Source: Aptenodytes patagonicus
Taxonomy: Eukaryota; Chordata; Aves; Sphenisciformes; Spheniscidae
DNA: 64,000 nucleotides
Direction: 5' to 3'
NCBI RefSeq assembly: GCF_965638725.1
Contig: NC_134950.1
Span: 80,960,657-81,024,656 of the forward strand
Shown here: positions 1 through 13,349 of the stretch, piece by piece
Numbering within the stretch: position 1 is the first letter of the stretch
Layout of the letters: each line of letters opens with the position of its first letter
Translations under genes and position numbers: made by a program
The notes under the pieces: model-generated
What the model was told of the DNA's origin: nothing
Seen by the model: the letters and a program-made list of their open reading frames with translations, nothing else
Database searches by the model: none

Positions 1-726
1 AAGAAAAGACGACGGATAGGAAGCTATTTAGAGGGAGGGGAATGGTTCAGTTGAGGCAATATCTCCTGAAAAAAAGGCATGAGCAGAGAACTACCTACCC
101 CTGCAAGATGAGGTTCATTTGACGGGAAATTCACATTCTTTTGGCTGGTTGAAGAGACCATCACAGCCACATAAGGCTCAGGAGGGAAAACACAAGGCGG
201 GGGCAGGGCTATAATAATAATAATCATCATCATCATCATCAGGATCTTCTGGTCTGTTAGGCCTGAGATAAAAGAAGGGGAGGAGGAGGACAAAACAAAC
301 TTTGACAAGAAACCAGATGGAACAGAAAAGAAATGGAAGGGTTGGCCTATGACAAAACAACTGAAGGACACTGCATTACTGAAGGAAAAAAGAATAAAAG
401 TCAGAGTATCCAGGGTAATGAGTTTGGGATTAGCTGGAGCAGAAGGGAGGGAAGGACTGTGAGGAGACAGGACAGCAAGGCTTCAAGAGGACAGGTCAGG
501 ACTGAACAACAGAGAGCAGACATGGCACAGAAAGCTTGCAACGGCAAGTCAAGCTGGCTAGGTGAGCAAAAACAAGGCACTGGTGGGGGACAAGCAAGAC
601 TGGGACAAGCTGAAGAAGCAGAAGAGATAAAATATATTTATAGGCCTGTATTGGAAACAAACAAAAAAATAATCTGTGACCCAGATAGCAAAACCCATAT
701 AGATGCTGCACTGGAAAGCAACATTT
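1..726. other. Non-coding flank with a trinucleotide repeat
   Basis: AT-rich to purine-rich sequence with no recognisable gene. A plus-strand frame at 333-743 (136 codons) is strongly polar, rich in K, E, Q and G, has no recognisable domain and ends inside the CR1 element that follows. I treat it as a chance frame in A/G-rich DNA. The only clear structure is the trinucleotide repeat near 210-241. Confidence 0.6.
210..241. repeat. Compound (ATA)n/(ATC)n microsatellite
   Basis: About five ATA units run directly into about six ATC units. It lies in non-coding DNA and is probably length-polymorphic. Confidence 0.9.
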
Positions 727-1055
727 TGGCTTTCAATATATAAAGGGGGCTTATAATAAAGACAGAGAGAGACTTTTTACCAAGGCCTGTAGTGACAGGA
801 CAAGGGGCAATGGTTTTAAACTGAAAGATTTAGATTAGACGTAAGGAAAAAAAAATTTTATGGTGAGGGTGGGTGAGACACTGGCACAGGTTGCCCAGAG
901 AGGTGGGGGATGCCCCATCCCTGGATGTGTTCAAGGTCAGGTTGGACGGGACTTTGAGCAACCTGGTCTAGTGAAAGATGTCCCTGCTCATTGCAGGGGG
1001 GTTGGACTAGATGATCTTTAAAGGTCCCTTCCCTACCAGTCTATGACTCTATGAT
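727..1055 (+). mobile_element. CR1 LINE, 5'-truncated 3' end
   Basis: This is the 3' end of a chicken-repeat-1 (CR1) non-LTR retrotransposon in plus orientation. Visible hallmarks are the block around 880-900 reading 'ctggcacaggttgcccagag', 'gagcaacctggtctagtg' near 956-975, 'ttggactagatgatcttta' near 1000-1020, and the terminal short direct repeat (tctatgactctatgat) at the 3' edge, which replaces a poly(A) tail in CR1. The copy is heavily 5'-truncated, as most CR1 copies are, and carries no usable reverse-transcriptase frame. The left edge is approximate. From recalled CR1 sequence, similarity starts near the 'ggctttcaatat' segment. Confidence 0.93.
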
Positions 1056-4000
1056 GATTTCCAACCTCCACCTTGCCTCCCCTTAGAAACAGCCTCGAAA
1101 TCCACTGGCCATATTCTGGTCTGGTTCACATGCTGGTTCACAGAGCAGTAAATCAGTTCCCTATAATATCCTCCAATACCTCATATAAGGGTGGTCTGCA
1201 CTATAGATCTAGTCATTGACAATGACCCATATCACACACTTTTCACACAAACACACGATGCCTTTCTTCTAATGCATATGGCAGGCCTTCTGGGGGGGGA
1301 AAAAAAAAAAAAGACTCACGTAATAAAGGTGGGGTTTATACACTTTTTGCAGTGAGACACAGAATTGAGGAAAAAGAACAGTTTCACAAGTACAAAAGTC
1401 ACCTGTAACGTTGGAAAACTGGCCTCTTGTAAACTTCTCCTTTGATCCTAAATCTTGCAGTAAGCCTAAATATATTATTTAGTTCAATCACATGACTACA
1501 AAACATCAGGTCTTCAAAACCAAGATAAGACAGGGTTGTCAATAGGCAAACAGAGTCAGAAAAAACAGATTGAAAACAATGCAGTCAAGAGGGTTTTGTG
1601 GCTTTTTTTAACCTTATCTAGATTAAGATGACTTAAAAAAAAAAAAAAATCAGTCAGGATGACAAAAAAAGTTACCTGGCACGAGGAAAACATTCCTCTG
1701 GCATGGAATACGTATTCATGTTCATTCTGCAGATACTCCAAAACCCTCCTTGAAACATTCTCTAAAGTTATGTATGATTTTCCATCCTGATAAGTTAGCT
1801 TCCTGTCAGTGTTCTTTAAAACAATCCTTAATTACCTACTCTTTCTTTTCACATTTTCCTTTGTTTTCATTTAGTAGCCACATAATCATCAACTACATAT
1901 ATTTTGTATGATTGTATCACATATATTTTCTGTCATACTGTACTCCTTACAGTGCTTAAAATTTTGTACAAAATACCAATAATAACAATAAAATAATAAA
2001 TAGTATGACCTAAGGAAATTTGTAAATTTTGAAGCTTCTTGTAAAGCTTAGAGAGGAGACTAGAGGCTGCACAAATATAAGCTACATGTCTTGAACAGAA
2101 ATTCAGACTGATTTTTGATCAAAATCTGACACTGACTGAGTACTTTGGAAAGTAAATACAAATTTGAAATGTCATAAACAGACTGAGCAAATCCAGGTCT
2201 GATATAGCGAGGCCTGTTCCAATCCAGCATCAAACCTGGCAAACTGCATGCCCGAGGTATGTGTGAGGACAAGCCCTAGGGAGACAGACGGGAAGGAGCA
2301 TCCCTCCTGTAACTGCCAATTTCTGATGAACTCTTCCAAATCAGACTGGGGCGCTGGCCCTGCAATTATTAAAAACAGTAGATGAAGAATGGTAACAAAG
2401 CCCTGTGTCAATCATACATTAAAATATCAGGTGAAGAATATTGGGCAATGAGGTCCTCTGAATTGGAGAAAAGCACATATTTCCACCTTTCAGCTGGCAG
2501 GGAAAATGTACTCCCCCATTTCTTCCTCTCTTCCCCACCCATAAAATGCGTTCTATAATCTCCAATAAGAGAGACATATAAAGTTCTACAGGTCTGCAAC
2601 AGATGGCAACACTCATTATATTTAAGCCACAAAAAAAAACCCAAATTCTGAAAGATTAGATTAATAAAACTGTTCCACCCACAAGAAATTTTAAAGAAGT
2701 TTGAATCCAAAAAGGTAAAAATTCAGTTATAAAGCAGCAAAGTCGGATCCCCTAAAAGTTGGTCTTCATACTGCTACATATACACAGGTTTGAAAAAAAT
2801 AGTCACAAAGATGAGTGAGAGGAAAACAACAGTGCAGGAAAAGGTAATCTTCAATTTCCTTGCCCTCTCATCCAGTAAAGCTGAAGAATCAAAATCTATA
2901 GCTCATCTTCTTCCTCGACGTGAAGAGCAGGAGGAAGTTATACATATAATTATCTTGGCCAACATCAGACCTTCCAACCAAGCAGAACAAACTGCTAAAT
3001 CTGAAACTCCCCCAGGTTCTTACACACACAGTTATGAACCAAAGATAAGCAAGAGGCTGATCCTGCATACACATCAGCTCTATTCCTCCTCCCACAACAA
3101 CAACAAAAGAGAAATTAAAAAGTTAAAATGAATATGAAAATTAAAAAAAAAAAAAATAGAGGCCCAAGTAATTGAACTGTTAAATTTAGGTAACCAATTA
3201 CAAGAATGACTAGATACCAACCCATTTCAGGCAAGGATTTCTTTAAAATAAGTAACAACAATAACACTAATAATACACCTTTCAAAATCCAAGGTTACAG
3301 GTGCTAAGGTTGTAGTCACCCACTCAAAAAAATATTTTTAGATCATGAAACTCATGGTCAACACCACCTTTGATAGATGAGAGACTTTCACAGGCACTGC
3401 GATCACACCTGCCAACCCATCCACGTTCTGGAACAGTCATAGGTCCGGACAGTGCCACCCAGGGCAGGAGAGCAGGGGCTGTAAATCACAGCCTTGCACA
3501 TTTAGAAAAAGAAACCGTTACCAGGTTTTGAGCAAGTGTTAAAAAAATGTATTTTAATGGCTGACCAGGTCAAGCCCTTCAACCAAATTTCTACAAATAC
3601 TGAAATAAAGGTCTGGTGCTAAAAAGGAGCAGGTCACAGTTTAATCTTGCAACTGGGATCAGATTTTCTTGCTACAGAGAACATTGCCCATTAATCTGTG
3701 GTTTTCAGCCCCAGCTAACAGACATGTAGAAATTACCAGAGCTATCTAGAGGCATCTTTAGGAAAAAAAAATAGCTTCTCTCCTGTATAGTTGTAAACAC
3801 ACACTAGCTTTTCTAAATGACAAAGCAGCAGCCAAGGTTTCCGATTATCCAGGGAACACAGAACCCGCTTGACAGCAAGCAGCCTGCACCCTCGTGACTT
3901 CATCACCCCTTCTTCAAGAGGATCGACCTTTAATTTCTGATAAAGATCACTTCCAAGCTTCTGAAACCAGCAGAGAGATAGCATTGTTGATAAAAATGAA

Positions 4001-7000
4001 TTCTGTTTGTATTCTCAAGAATATCATGACTCCCTTTGAGGGGGGTGAAAAAAAAGTACAAAAAATGTCACTTTAGCTTCTTTTGCTCTCCCATTTGAAG
4101 GGTCAAAGGAATTTGGTGGCCTGCCACCAATTAAGTTCCCGCAACAAGTGGTCCTTTGCGATAAACATGGAAACAGCGCAGCCAATGAACAGACCCGAAA
4201 TTTTCTTGCAGGGCAGGAAAACATGTTTGAACGGTGACCCTTGCAGAGCTCGAGCTGACCACAACTACTTAAAATTCCTGCTTCCGCTCCTTGTTACTCA
4301 GCCACTACTGGTCTGTCACCTGATGCTTGGACTTGCTTGCATTACGTGCTCGGGCTCATCGCCCAGTGCTGGAAGCTGCTTCAGTTTCACTCACCAGCCT
4401 GTTGCTGCTGCTCTGTCCTTTTCCAACATCTCCCACGTTCAGCCCTGCTTCTGTTCCACACTTCGCTACAGCTAGAGAGGCTGGGGGAGGGAGAGGTCAT
4501 CTACAGGTAGGTTCTCACTTTGATGACACTGAGGGTTATAGAGGAGAGAAGGATGGAGTTGAGGTTTCCAGCCAAAGCTTGGGGGCAGCACTATCCCTTC
4601 ACTCAGCTATGATTAACAAGTCACTTAGGCTAACTTCCCACAGGCACCTCCCTTGTTTTCTGGGTGCCTAGCTTGCAAGTGGGATGTGAATTAAACTATC
4701 ATGATACAGATATAAAACCTCTGGGTTAGATTTTCCAGTTTTAAAGTTAGCTACAAATTTTCTAACTTGCAAATTCTTGACTTTGGTTTTCTTCCATACC
4801 CCATTTTTGAAGTGCTGCAGTAACAAAAATAGCAATTGAACACAATGTTGTTAAAAGTTCCAAACAGCAAATGGGTTTGGGCATGTAGGTAGAGGAGAAG
4901 AAGTGAACAGCCTTTAAGTTTCTAACCAAGAATCTCAATTCATTGCTTGCCAAAGAAACAAAAGACATATGTGACACAGAGCATAGCTATGTCATCTTTT
5001 GCAGAATGGCTAATACCTCATGATCTCCAAGCTGTCCAACAAACCCACGGGAAAAAATACAACTCATAGACACAGCAGAGTTGTGTTAACTTAAGTCTGG
5101 CACTGCACTGAACTGAAAAGCTGCATTGCTTTCAGATGGGAGCTGGCTCCCAGCCAGCCAGCTTGAACCACAAACAGAACGAGCTTACTCTGCCTTTAGG
5201 TGTTGTGTGGGCACATTCAGAACACGGTAACGAGATGCACGACAGGACACCAAGGAAGAAGCAGTACCTCTGTGCTTCTGATCATATAAAGTTGGTTTTT
5301 TGTTTGTTCGTTTGTTTAAATACCAGAACGCATTCAATGCAGCTGGACCAAACAACATGGAAACAGGGTAGTTCTGGGGTCCTTAAATCGCCATCAGGGC
5401 CCTTAAATTGCCATCATCTTCAGCGTTATAGTAGTGTGAGTGAACAATTCGGGTATTTCCCTGCAGAGTCATCTTTCTCTACTTGTCTGATCAGTTCAGA
5501 TGAATTTGTAAGAGGGCTGAATTACGCTAATACAATTAGCTCCAACTGACTTTATAGCCAAGTCAGAGTAGAACAGAGATGATGGCCACTCTCTCTCCGT
5601 ATTCAGTATCACTTCTTCCTTGGTCAGAGGAAGCCATTGGTGGACAATCCATGAGACATGCTCTTGTTCAAAGAGCTAAATACGCTCTCTCTCAGAAAAG
5701 TCCAGCGAACAAAGGACTCTGACTGCAAAATAAACCAATTCATCCAGAAGTTACTTGCATAAGGATTGCAAAGTATGAACCCACAGTAATTATTCAAGGA
5801 GAGCTAACTCCCAGAAAGACAGTGCAGGAGGCATTGTAAATGTCTTCTGCATTTGAACGAGTTGCACTCTCTCAGGTAAGTTGTGTTGTATTTAAATAAT
5901 AAATAAAGCAGTCAACACACACAGCAGTGCTGGGTTTAAAATATTCTAAGTTTACATCTACCTAGTATCAAAACAACCTGAAATGTATTTCATGGCTGAG
6001 GGATCAGTAATTTAGAGGTAAGCAACAGAGCCCCAAATTTCAGAACTAACAGCATGGAACAAGAGATCAGTGACAACTAGTAAAGAAATTATTAACATAT
6101 GTGGTACAGCTCTAGCAATGTAGCACTAACTGCTAAAACTGCAGTATTATAATAAAGAATGCAGATGGTATTTGATATCAAAATAAATAAATAAAAGCAT
6201 CATACAGGCCTTGTAAAAAAAAGCCTATATTAGCTTATAATTTGTTTAGCAACAAATCATGTTCTGTACTTTGCAAACAAAGAACTTATAATCAAAATAT
6301 AAGTTAATAAATGCACAAATCAATACTGACTATGTTTGTTAAAAAGCAGCCTTCATCTTGCAGATTTCACATGTCTGTACCCTGAAGCTGGGTAGTATTT
6401 CCATATATGCTGAGAGAGATGGCAGCCAAGGCTTGAAGCTGAGCAATACTCTTTTTCTAGCCCACTCGCAAATAAAGAACAGCACCCTTCAAAGCTTTTG
6501 AGAAAAAGAAAGGCTTTTCTCAACATCTTCCCTTGTATACAGCTGAATATGAAGAGCAGACAACAACCCATTGGTCACCGCAGAAGAGAGAGAGTTTTTC
6601 CACTCACTGCTTTATCTGATTTATTCCAAAGTCTTGAAACTAAGAAATAATTATTGTATATTCTTAGAAAAACTGAAAAAATGCTTGAGCATGTTGTTTT
6701 CATTCTGAAAGCCTATCTTCCACAATCCCAAGTATCCCAAGGCTGAAAATTTGTTTTCTATAAGGATACTTTTCAAGCTGTAATTATGCTTGCAAGCATG
6801 AAAAAGGTCAGCGGACTTTTCATGTCTACCTTAAAATACGGGAAAGTAGTTAGCTTTGATGCTAGTCTCTCCTATTCACTTCTTTTGCCAGTATCATTCA
6901 CAGTTTCTAATGCAAACCAGATGATAACAGCACAATTCTGAAAAGCACAAAATAGCTAGGTGTGTCATTTCCACCACCTGGTCTTTACTAAAGCAGAAAA

Positions 7001-9040
7001 TATTAATTGCACTCTAATTTTTCCATTTTTACACCGCAGCTGATCTTGTTCTGCAGCTCACACACAATTTACATGACTGAAAACAAAAAATGCTTAAAGC
7101 ACTGCCAGAAAGAGTCACTTCTTTTGTGCCAGGAAACTCATATTAACATCCCCATGCATAAGCCCAAAAGCCAGACTCAAGCTCCCGGTGGAAAAGGGCT
7201 CCTATCACCAGCCCCTTTGCTACCCAACAGCTGACCGATGGTGGTTGCAACACCCAGCTGATCTGCACAAGACCTTGCATCACAAGTGCAGATCACTCCG
7301 CATCGCTGGCTCATGCTGCAGGCCGGCCCGACTACCCCAGACACCCATGCACGCTGTGACAAGGACCTCCCTGCACTTAACATGACACTGAAAGTTAAAT
7401 GTTAAATTTAATATACCAGAATATTCAGGTTCCAGAAGAATTTTACCGTTCCCTGTTGAATATTCTTTATGATTTTTGTGCCAACTGTACCATAAAAAAA
7501 AAAAAAGCTGGATACTGTTATTATTGACTGGTTTCCAGTCAAGACTTTTGTGTCAGTAAAAGGGTGAAGTGAACACTGGAGACATCCCTCGTGCTATTTT
7601 ATACTAATACACCTAGGAAAGTTGTACTTTTATACGTGACATAGCTTCACAAATAATTGACCTACAGCAAAATAAGTCTGCCCAATTTATTAAATAATTT
7701 ATCCCATTGTAGTTTTGATTAGAAGTTACTCTTTTTACTTTAGTAGACAGAAATATCCATTTTTTTATGTAAAGATAATGTTATCTTTGTAAGACATGTG
7801 AACTCAGACCATCCAAAACTCCTTCCATAATTCCTTAATTTATTGACCAACCATATACTTTGCTTTAAGTACAAATATTGGTATTTAATAGTCAGCACTA
7901 AAAATTCACATCTGAAGATGAAAAGCATAAAATAGTCACGTAATAATTTAGGAACACCTACACTCTTCAGAGCTATATTGTAAATGAAATGCACACAATA
8001 ACCCCAATGGAGTCTGTGAAGATAATTGCATATGCGAGTATTTCAGAATAAAACCAAAAGTACTCCAAACAAATATAATAGGAATGGATAAGTATACAAA
8101 AAGATTTTTTTTGTCATTTCCAAATAGATGCAAAATTGACCTTACTGTCTTTATCTCACACAGTTGATTGTATTTTATTACAAGGCAACTCTTATTAACT
8201 CATTATTCTTAAAAATCACTAACTAGTGCCTTAATCCTCAATTAGTCCTTCAAGGGGACTATCTCCAGAACAAAATGTTCCTCCCAGCACTTTGCTTTAT
8301 CAGAAGCTGGCTCGTGTACCAACACGAAGCTACTGTTTTAAAAGTATCACTGTAATGTAGAATTCTGCAGAGATACGTAAAAGCTGTTGAAGTCAGGCCA
8401 CTTCCATGCCATGGGCCATGGTGCAACATCGCAAACAGCTTTTGCTGCCACACCTAAGCCAGAAAAGAAGCAAAGGGTTGGGAACACTATAGGCATGTTG
8501 CCACAAAATACCACACCTCAATCTACAGGGAGTTAGGATTGTTTAGCAGTTAGTTAAGGTATGAGTTTGGGGGGATTTTTTTTTAAATATCCCGGCTTGG
8601 TTTTGCTCACACATGCTACTTTTCCCCATGCTCTCCGGGGGTCCAGTTTTCAGCTAGAAAATTCTCTACAAAAACAGGAGAATAAAATTTTGTTATTAAC
8701 ACTTGGTGTCAACAAAGGTAGATGTAGAAGAAACTTAGGCAAGAGCACAACGTATGATCATGCTTTTTGATTACCAACTTAGAAGAGGGGAAAAAAAAAC
8801 CAAACCAACTTTGCTGCAAGCACAAGAGAGGGTGGGACTCCATAATTCAGAAGAGAAGCCAAGTATAAACAAAGGAGGCTGACACTTTAGAGGATTAGAT
8901 TACAGCCTCAGTTCAAAACCATTAGAGTAATGAAGATATCTAGGAAGAGAAATGTACATGCTTGTTTATTTTTATTACCTCTTGTAAAGGCTGCTTGGCT
9001 TTGTTTAGCTTCAGTTATCATGGTCTCTAAAGACACAAGC
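1056..9040. other. Intronic or intergenic DNA, no gene recognised
   Basis: AT-rich sequence with scattered A or T runs (for example near 1,300, 1,630, 3,144 and 7,494) and no convincing exon. A minus-strand frame at 3,742-3,984 and a plus-strand frame at 4,083-4,475 are open but lack recognisable domains. A slightly more GC-rich patch at about 7,180-7,380 is open in both directions, which points to composition rather than coding. If the minus-strand promoter in the island near 32.8 kb is real, this stretch may be one of its introns. Confidence 0.5.
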
Positions 9041-9101
9041 TGCAATACAGAGCACCTACATGACGGAATCTGTAGATCCGAGTAGAGCATGTTTCACTTA
9101 C

Positions 9102-9177
9102 TGTAGTCTCCCATTTCTGCAACGATCCCGATGGTTTCCCACAGCTGAGCCACAAGGTCTCACTCCTACGGAGACGC
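9102..9177 (-). other. Candidate exon, minus strand (unidentified)
   Basis: Read on the minus strand, a pyrimidine-rich stretch ending CTCCTGCAG precedes about 76 bases that end at a near-consensus donor, ACA|GTAAGTG. The segment is open in more than one frame; one frame reads RLRRSETLWLSCGKPSGS and another contains LVAQLWETIGIVAEMGDYS. The surrounding 9,130-9,260 is richer in CpG than its neighbours. I recognise no protein family. It could be an alternative or lncRNA exon, a conserved element, or chance. Orientation agrees with a gene transcribed leftward from the island near 32.8 kb. Confidence 0.18.
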
Positions 9178-9968
9178 TGCAGGAGGTACAGCCGGAGCAC
9201 GCTGTGCAGCACGCAGGACGCGTTGGGGCTGGCGCAGGGAGACCTACCCACCGCCTGAGAGCATGGCTGCTCAGAAGCTGCGATGAAAAATTTCACTAGA
9301 AAAGCTCAGAGCTGACATAAACCAGCAACTGTACGTGCGCAAGTGAAGAGTGAATACAGTATCCAAAGCCGCCTGTCTACCAGTGTCTGTGCAGATCTAG
9401 CCTCAGTTTGTTATGATTAGTAGGTATCACCATTTGCCGATTGCCTACAGAAGACACGGGCGGTGGGAGCCCAGCTTTGTATCACTAAATCCATCGGCAG
9501 AACTGGGCACTGGTATTGACTGTTACAGCAGAGAAGAGAAAGAACAGGTAAGTAACCAAGTTTCAGCCACCAATAATGAAAAAAAGAAGTAGTGAAACTA
9601 TGAATCTTAGAGATAAATTCACAACAAACAATTTGCATCTGAATAATCCAACACTATCTACAAGCACTAGAGGAGGCAGGGGAGGGGGGGGAATCACACA
9701 GGACAAAAGATTTCTTAGTTTCCTTTGTTTTATAAGGAAACACATTCTAAAACTTAAATATGATTTATGCTCTATCCTCATGATGATCTACTGGATGCTC
9801 ACGCTAAAGAGAGGTTTAATCTACAGCCACATTCTTTTAACAGCATCTGCAGTTTATGTTCCAGGACAAGTGCCAGTAGCTAACGATCCTCCTGTTATTG
9901 ATTCTCCCTAGATGGGATGAAAACTCATTTTCCTGGTCTTGACACACAAAGACCCTGTCTTGCTTATT

Positions 9969-9986
9969 ACAAATATATATATATGT
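9969..9986. repeat. Short (AT)n tract
   Basis: A run of AT dinucleotides followed by tgtatac in non-coding DNA. Confidence 0.7.
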
Positions 9987-11392
9987 ATACAAATAGTTTG
10001 GGTAGCGGAAGGCATTTAACAGGATCAGGACCATCAGTATGGCTAAACGTATGGCCAAACATGAAATCCACTTTTGGCACTGGGATTTTGCAAGCAACCC
10101 TTGCCACCTTACTACTACTGTAGCTGCTCAAAATCCTCTGGCTACAGGAATTCTTCAGGGAAGGATTTGTACATGGGACATCTCTGTCTTAGTGTGGATT
10201 TGCTTTTAATCACAAAGTAATTTTCTGTATCTAAAGAAAAGGAAACAGGTAATACAACACATGTACAGATGAAACATATGAGGTTAGTGGGAAAAAAAAA
10301 TGGTACACTATGATCCCTCTGCCAGCCACGCTTTTTTCCACCATTTCCTTACCAACAATAGGAATGACCAGTTCAGATGACAAGCCAGAATACATTTGAG
10401 GAGTTCAAAACTCGTGTATTCTGCTCAGAATTGGGCATCACCCCCTGGGTGCTCAGTCCAAGACAGCAGGGACGAGTACATTTCCTTACATGTAAACCAC
10501 AGGCCACAGAAGTTAAACAGATTAGAAGCTCACAAAGAACTGATTAGGAGGATTTTCAGGGACACAAGACCTCTTAGGTGGCAAATTAAAGACAAAGGGT
10601 GTCTCACCTAAGTAGCTGGACAAGTTTGAGACAGCATGAAAAATCCCTCTCCCCACGTGATAGTGAAGTGGGAACTCTGAATCCATGTAACATTTCCCAC
10701 CCCCAGTAACAATGCTGAAATAAGAAAAGAAGCCCAGTCTTTTAAGACTAGTTAGCTTTATCATAGAGGTATTTAACAGAAACTTTAGACATGCTATTCT
10801 CCCACTAGACACCAACTTTTTTTTCACGTATTCTAGAGGAACAGATAGTTACCTAGGAGTCCCATTCTGCATAGCTATTAGAGAACACAGACGACTCATC
10901 CCACTCTCCTTTTCATTATTAATTGTTAGACTTCTAACTCAAGGATATCTTTATCTTACCCCAGTAACAAACCTTTCACCTTTCAATTACACAGTGAATT
11001 TTCACTGCTTCATGAAACTGATTAAGCCTGTCATATCCTTGCCCATAGATAACTTAAAACGTGTGTTCGGTACAGAACCAATTACCTTTGACCAATGAAG
11101 GAGGCATTCTTCCTTCCTTTGGGTTTTGTTTTGGTTTGGGGTTGGTTTTTTTCATTCTTTTTTTTATACCTACCAAGTCCTCTTAGCTGAGGTCTTTTCA
11201 CTGCAAGAACAGTGAAAAGTGAACAATGAAACAGCACTATCAATCTCACACTTTCAAGATGTTAGTCTGATTAATTCTCTACAGGGTATGTAGGACAAGT
11301 ACTGAAAGTCCTGAAGAATACGAAGTTTCTAAATTTGAGATACTCCACAAAATGTGCTAGAAGAGGCTAAATGAAAACAAACATGGTTTGAA

Positions 11393-11456
11393 CACGGGTG
11401 GTTGACCAGACGATCTCCACCAGTCCCAACCAACCTACCCTCAGTGATTCTGTGAC
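11393..11456 (+). mobile_element. CR1 3'-tail remnant
   Basis: A degraded match to the CR1 terminus: 'ggtggttgaccagacgatct', then 'ccagtcccaaccaacctacc', then 'gtgattctgtgacagtg' at the end. The order (gacgatct block, tccc-aacc block, degenerate octamer-like tail) is that of an old CR1 copy. Only the last 60 or so bases can be recognised. Confidence 0.7.
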
Positions 11457-12890
11457 AGTGACAACAAACATGCAGCACCCACCTGGGGCACGGTGAGCAA
11501 CCCAAGCGGCACTGGGAAATACTGACAATACAGAGGGGAAGCGTAGTTACTGCCCAACGCTCTTTCCCTCTGTATTTAAATGATTGTCTAAAAGACGAAT
11601 TTAGAAGTAGTAGGATTGCCTGGAGAAACCATTTTTGTTCTCTGTTCTGTTAAGCTGGTTTCCAAAAGAGCTGGAACCATCAGCTTTGAATAAGTAATGC
11701 ACACTCTGCAGTGTCTATGGGCAAGTGGCTACATTTACTTTAAACGCACTGTTAAAACACAAACATCCATGAGGTATTTGGCAAGTAGAGTACATCTTCT
11801 TTCACTACTGGATATCAAATGTCAAAAAGATCCCATGGAGCCAAAACAACAAAAACAAATTTAAAAAAACAAAAAATCTTCTAATGCTATCAAGAGCATA
11901 AAGATCTAAAGACAAACTCAGATGATATTACCACATACAAGAGTTAAAGCAGAAACATGTCCAGTTAGTCCTTTTTCCAAAAAGCTACTCATGCGAAAAC
12001 AAATTCTCCTTTTTATTTCTTTTCTTTTTTTCTTTGTAAAATATGTCTCTGTTTGGGGAAGTGGAAATTTTCAAACGCACAGATGTTTGTGATTGCACAC
12101 TAGCAGCCTGCTGGGAACCATTAAAGGCACAGAGAGTAAAGTTATTCAATCATCTGTAAGTCACTTTTCAAAACTGTTACCCTCAGTCAAGGGGTGATTA
12201 ATGGCGTCCAGCAATGACACAGATTACCCCCTGCCCACGCGAGCTCTTTGATTTTAATGCAGTTAAGCTACTGAAGTAAACAAACCAATTTGGGCATTCA
12301 ACTAACTCTTTGTCTCATTACAAATTATTTGACTTAGACTAGTGGTAAAAGAATATTGCGTATGTCCCCAAATTCAATTTGGCATTCTGTAATCAGAGCA
12401 GCAACGACATTTGCAAAAAGTTAAGAAATTAACAGTGGCAGAAAATGGTCAACCTTTCATTAGGGACTTTCATTAGGGACTTTCGTGCGTAACAAAATTA
12501 ATATTTTCTAACCACCACGGTACAGCAAACATGCTTCTGTATGTTTCAAAGAGGCCGGCAGCAACTACAGTCACCAGGCAAAAGTCTCAGCAAGCATTTG
12601 CAAACTTGCTGTTCAAAACCAAACAGCACTCTACCTCTCCCAACTAGGATTTCTGCAAACTGCAATTTTAGCATCCCTCGAGAACACCTTCTGCAGTCTG
12701 GTGTCAGGCTGCACTTGGCATTTCATGTCAGGGCAAGTTTTCCTTCCCTCTCTTGTACAACCAAAATGATTGGTGTGAATGCAGCGAGTTGAATTATCAG
12801 GGCTGAGGCATTTTGTTTCTTTATTTAAATTTCAGGTGCCCCATAAAGGTTTGAGTTTAGTGTACTTTCAGTAGAAAACTTGAACACACA
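11457..12890. other. Non-coding DNA with a homeodomain-like AT-rich cluster
   Basis: No gene recognised. Around 12,190-12,330 there is a run of TAAT/ATTA-core motifs interleaved with a CpG-containing segment, a texture often seen in conserved vertebrate enhancers. A 13-bp unit (ctttcattaggga) is duplicated head to tail at 12,454-12,479. Function is unknown. Confidence 0.4.
12454..12479. repeat. 13-bp tandem duplication
   Basis: Two perfect copies of ctttcattaggga lie side by side, followed by the first four bases of a third copy. It is probably a replication-slippage duplication. Confidence 0.85.
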
Positions 12891-13071
12891 ATACCCGTGA
12901 GTATATGGCTACCTTTGTGCTCCGCGCACATTCAGCAACAGAGACAACTACCGCAGAAGTCACAGAGAGATGCCAGGCGGTTTGTCCTCAGAGACGCGCT
13001 TTGGCAAAGCTGATGGCAAACCGCTGCCGGAGGAGAACCGGAGGGAGTATCACTCTGGGCATGACCCGATG

Positions 13072-13097
13072 ATCACTTTAATTCCTTTTAAAGTGAT
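13072..13097. repeat. Inverted repeat (10-bp arms, 6-base loop)
   Basis: ATCACTTTAA is followed by six bases (ttcctt) and then the exact reverse complement TTAAAGTGAT. It sits inside the CpG-enriched patch at 12,900-13,350. No terminator or mobile-element role is implied. Confidence 0.85.
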
Positions 13098-13123
13098 GCA
13101 ACAGGACCGTGCCTCAGAGCTAT

Positions 13124-13348
13124 TTATGGAGCTAACACCACCAGCTCGCTGCGAAGTCCCACGCGGGCTCCTGGCCCCCACCAGCCGGGCAGCCCGGAGG
13201 CTGGCTGCTGCGCTGGCTGCGAGACGGCTCCCTGCGCCTGTGCAGTGCCACACCACAACCTCAGGCGCCACTTGCAGCATGTCTGCATCACCTTCCTGGC
13301 GTATCCCATAGCATTATCGTCGTCTATTGCTATCGTTATCACAGAGTA
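13124..13348 (-). other. Candidate exon start, minus strand (unidentified)
   Basis: On the minus strand a long pyrimidine tract ending CTTTTATTTCAG makes a textbook splice acceptor. The next base opens a frame of about 75 codons beginning YSVITIAIDDDNAMGYARK and running to a stop at 13,124. The first 45 bases hold about four CpGs, unusual against the CpG-poor surroundings. No clear donor follows; a weak GAAG|GTGATG lies about 57 bases in. The protein matches nothing I recognise and the later part becomes low-complexity (Q, A, P). It could be a terminal or alternative exon of the leftward gene, a lncRNA exon, or a conserved element. Confidence 0.2.
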
Positions 13349-13349
13349 C

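Noticed and set aside
333..743. A 136-codon plus-strand frame
   Set aside because: Low-complexity, polar, in purine-rich DNA, and its end lies inside the CR1 element; no domain or promoter context.
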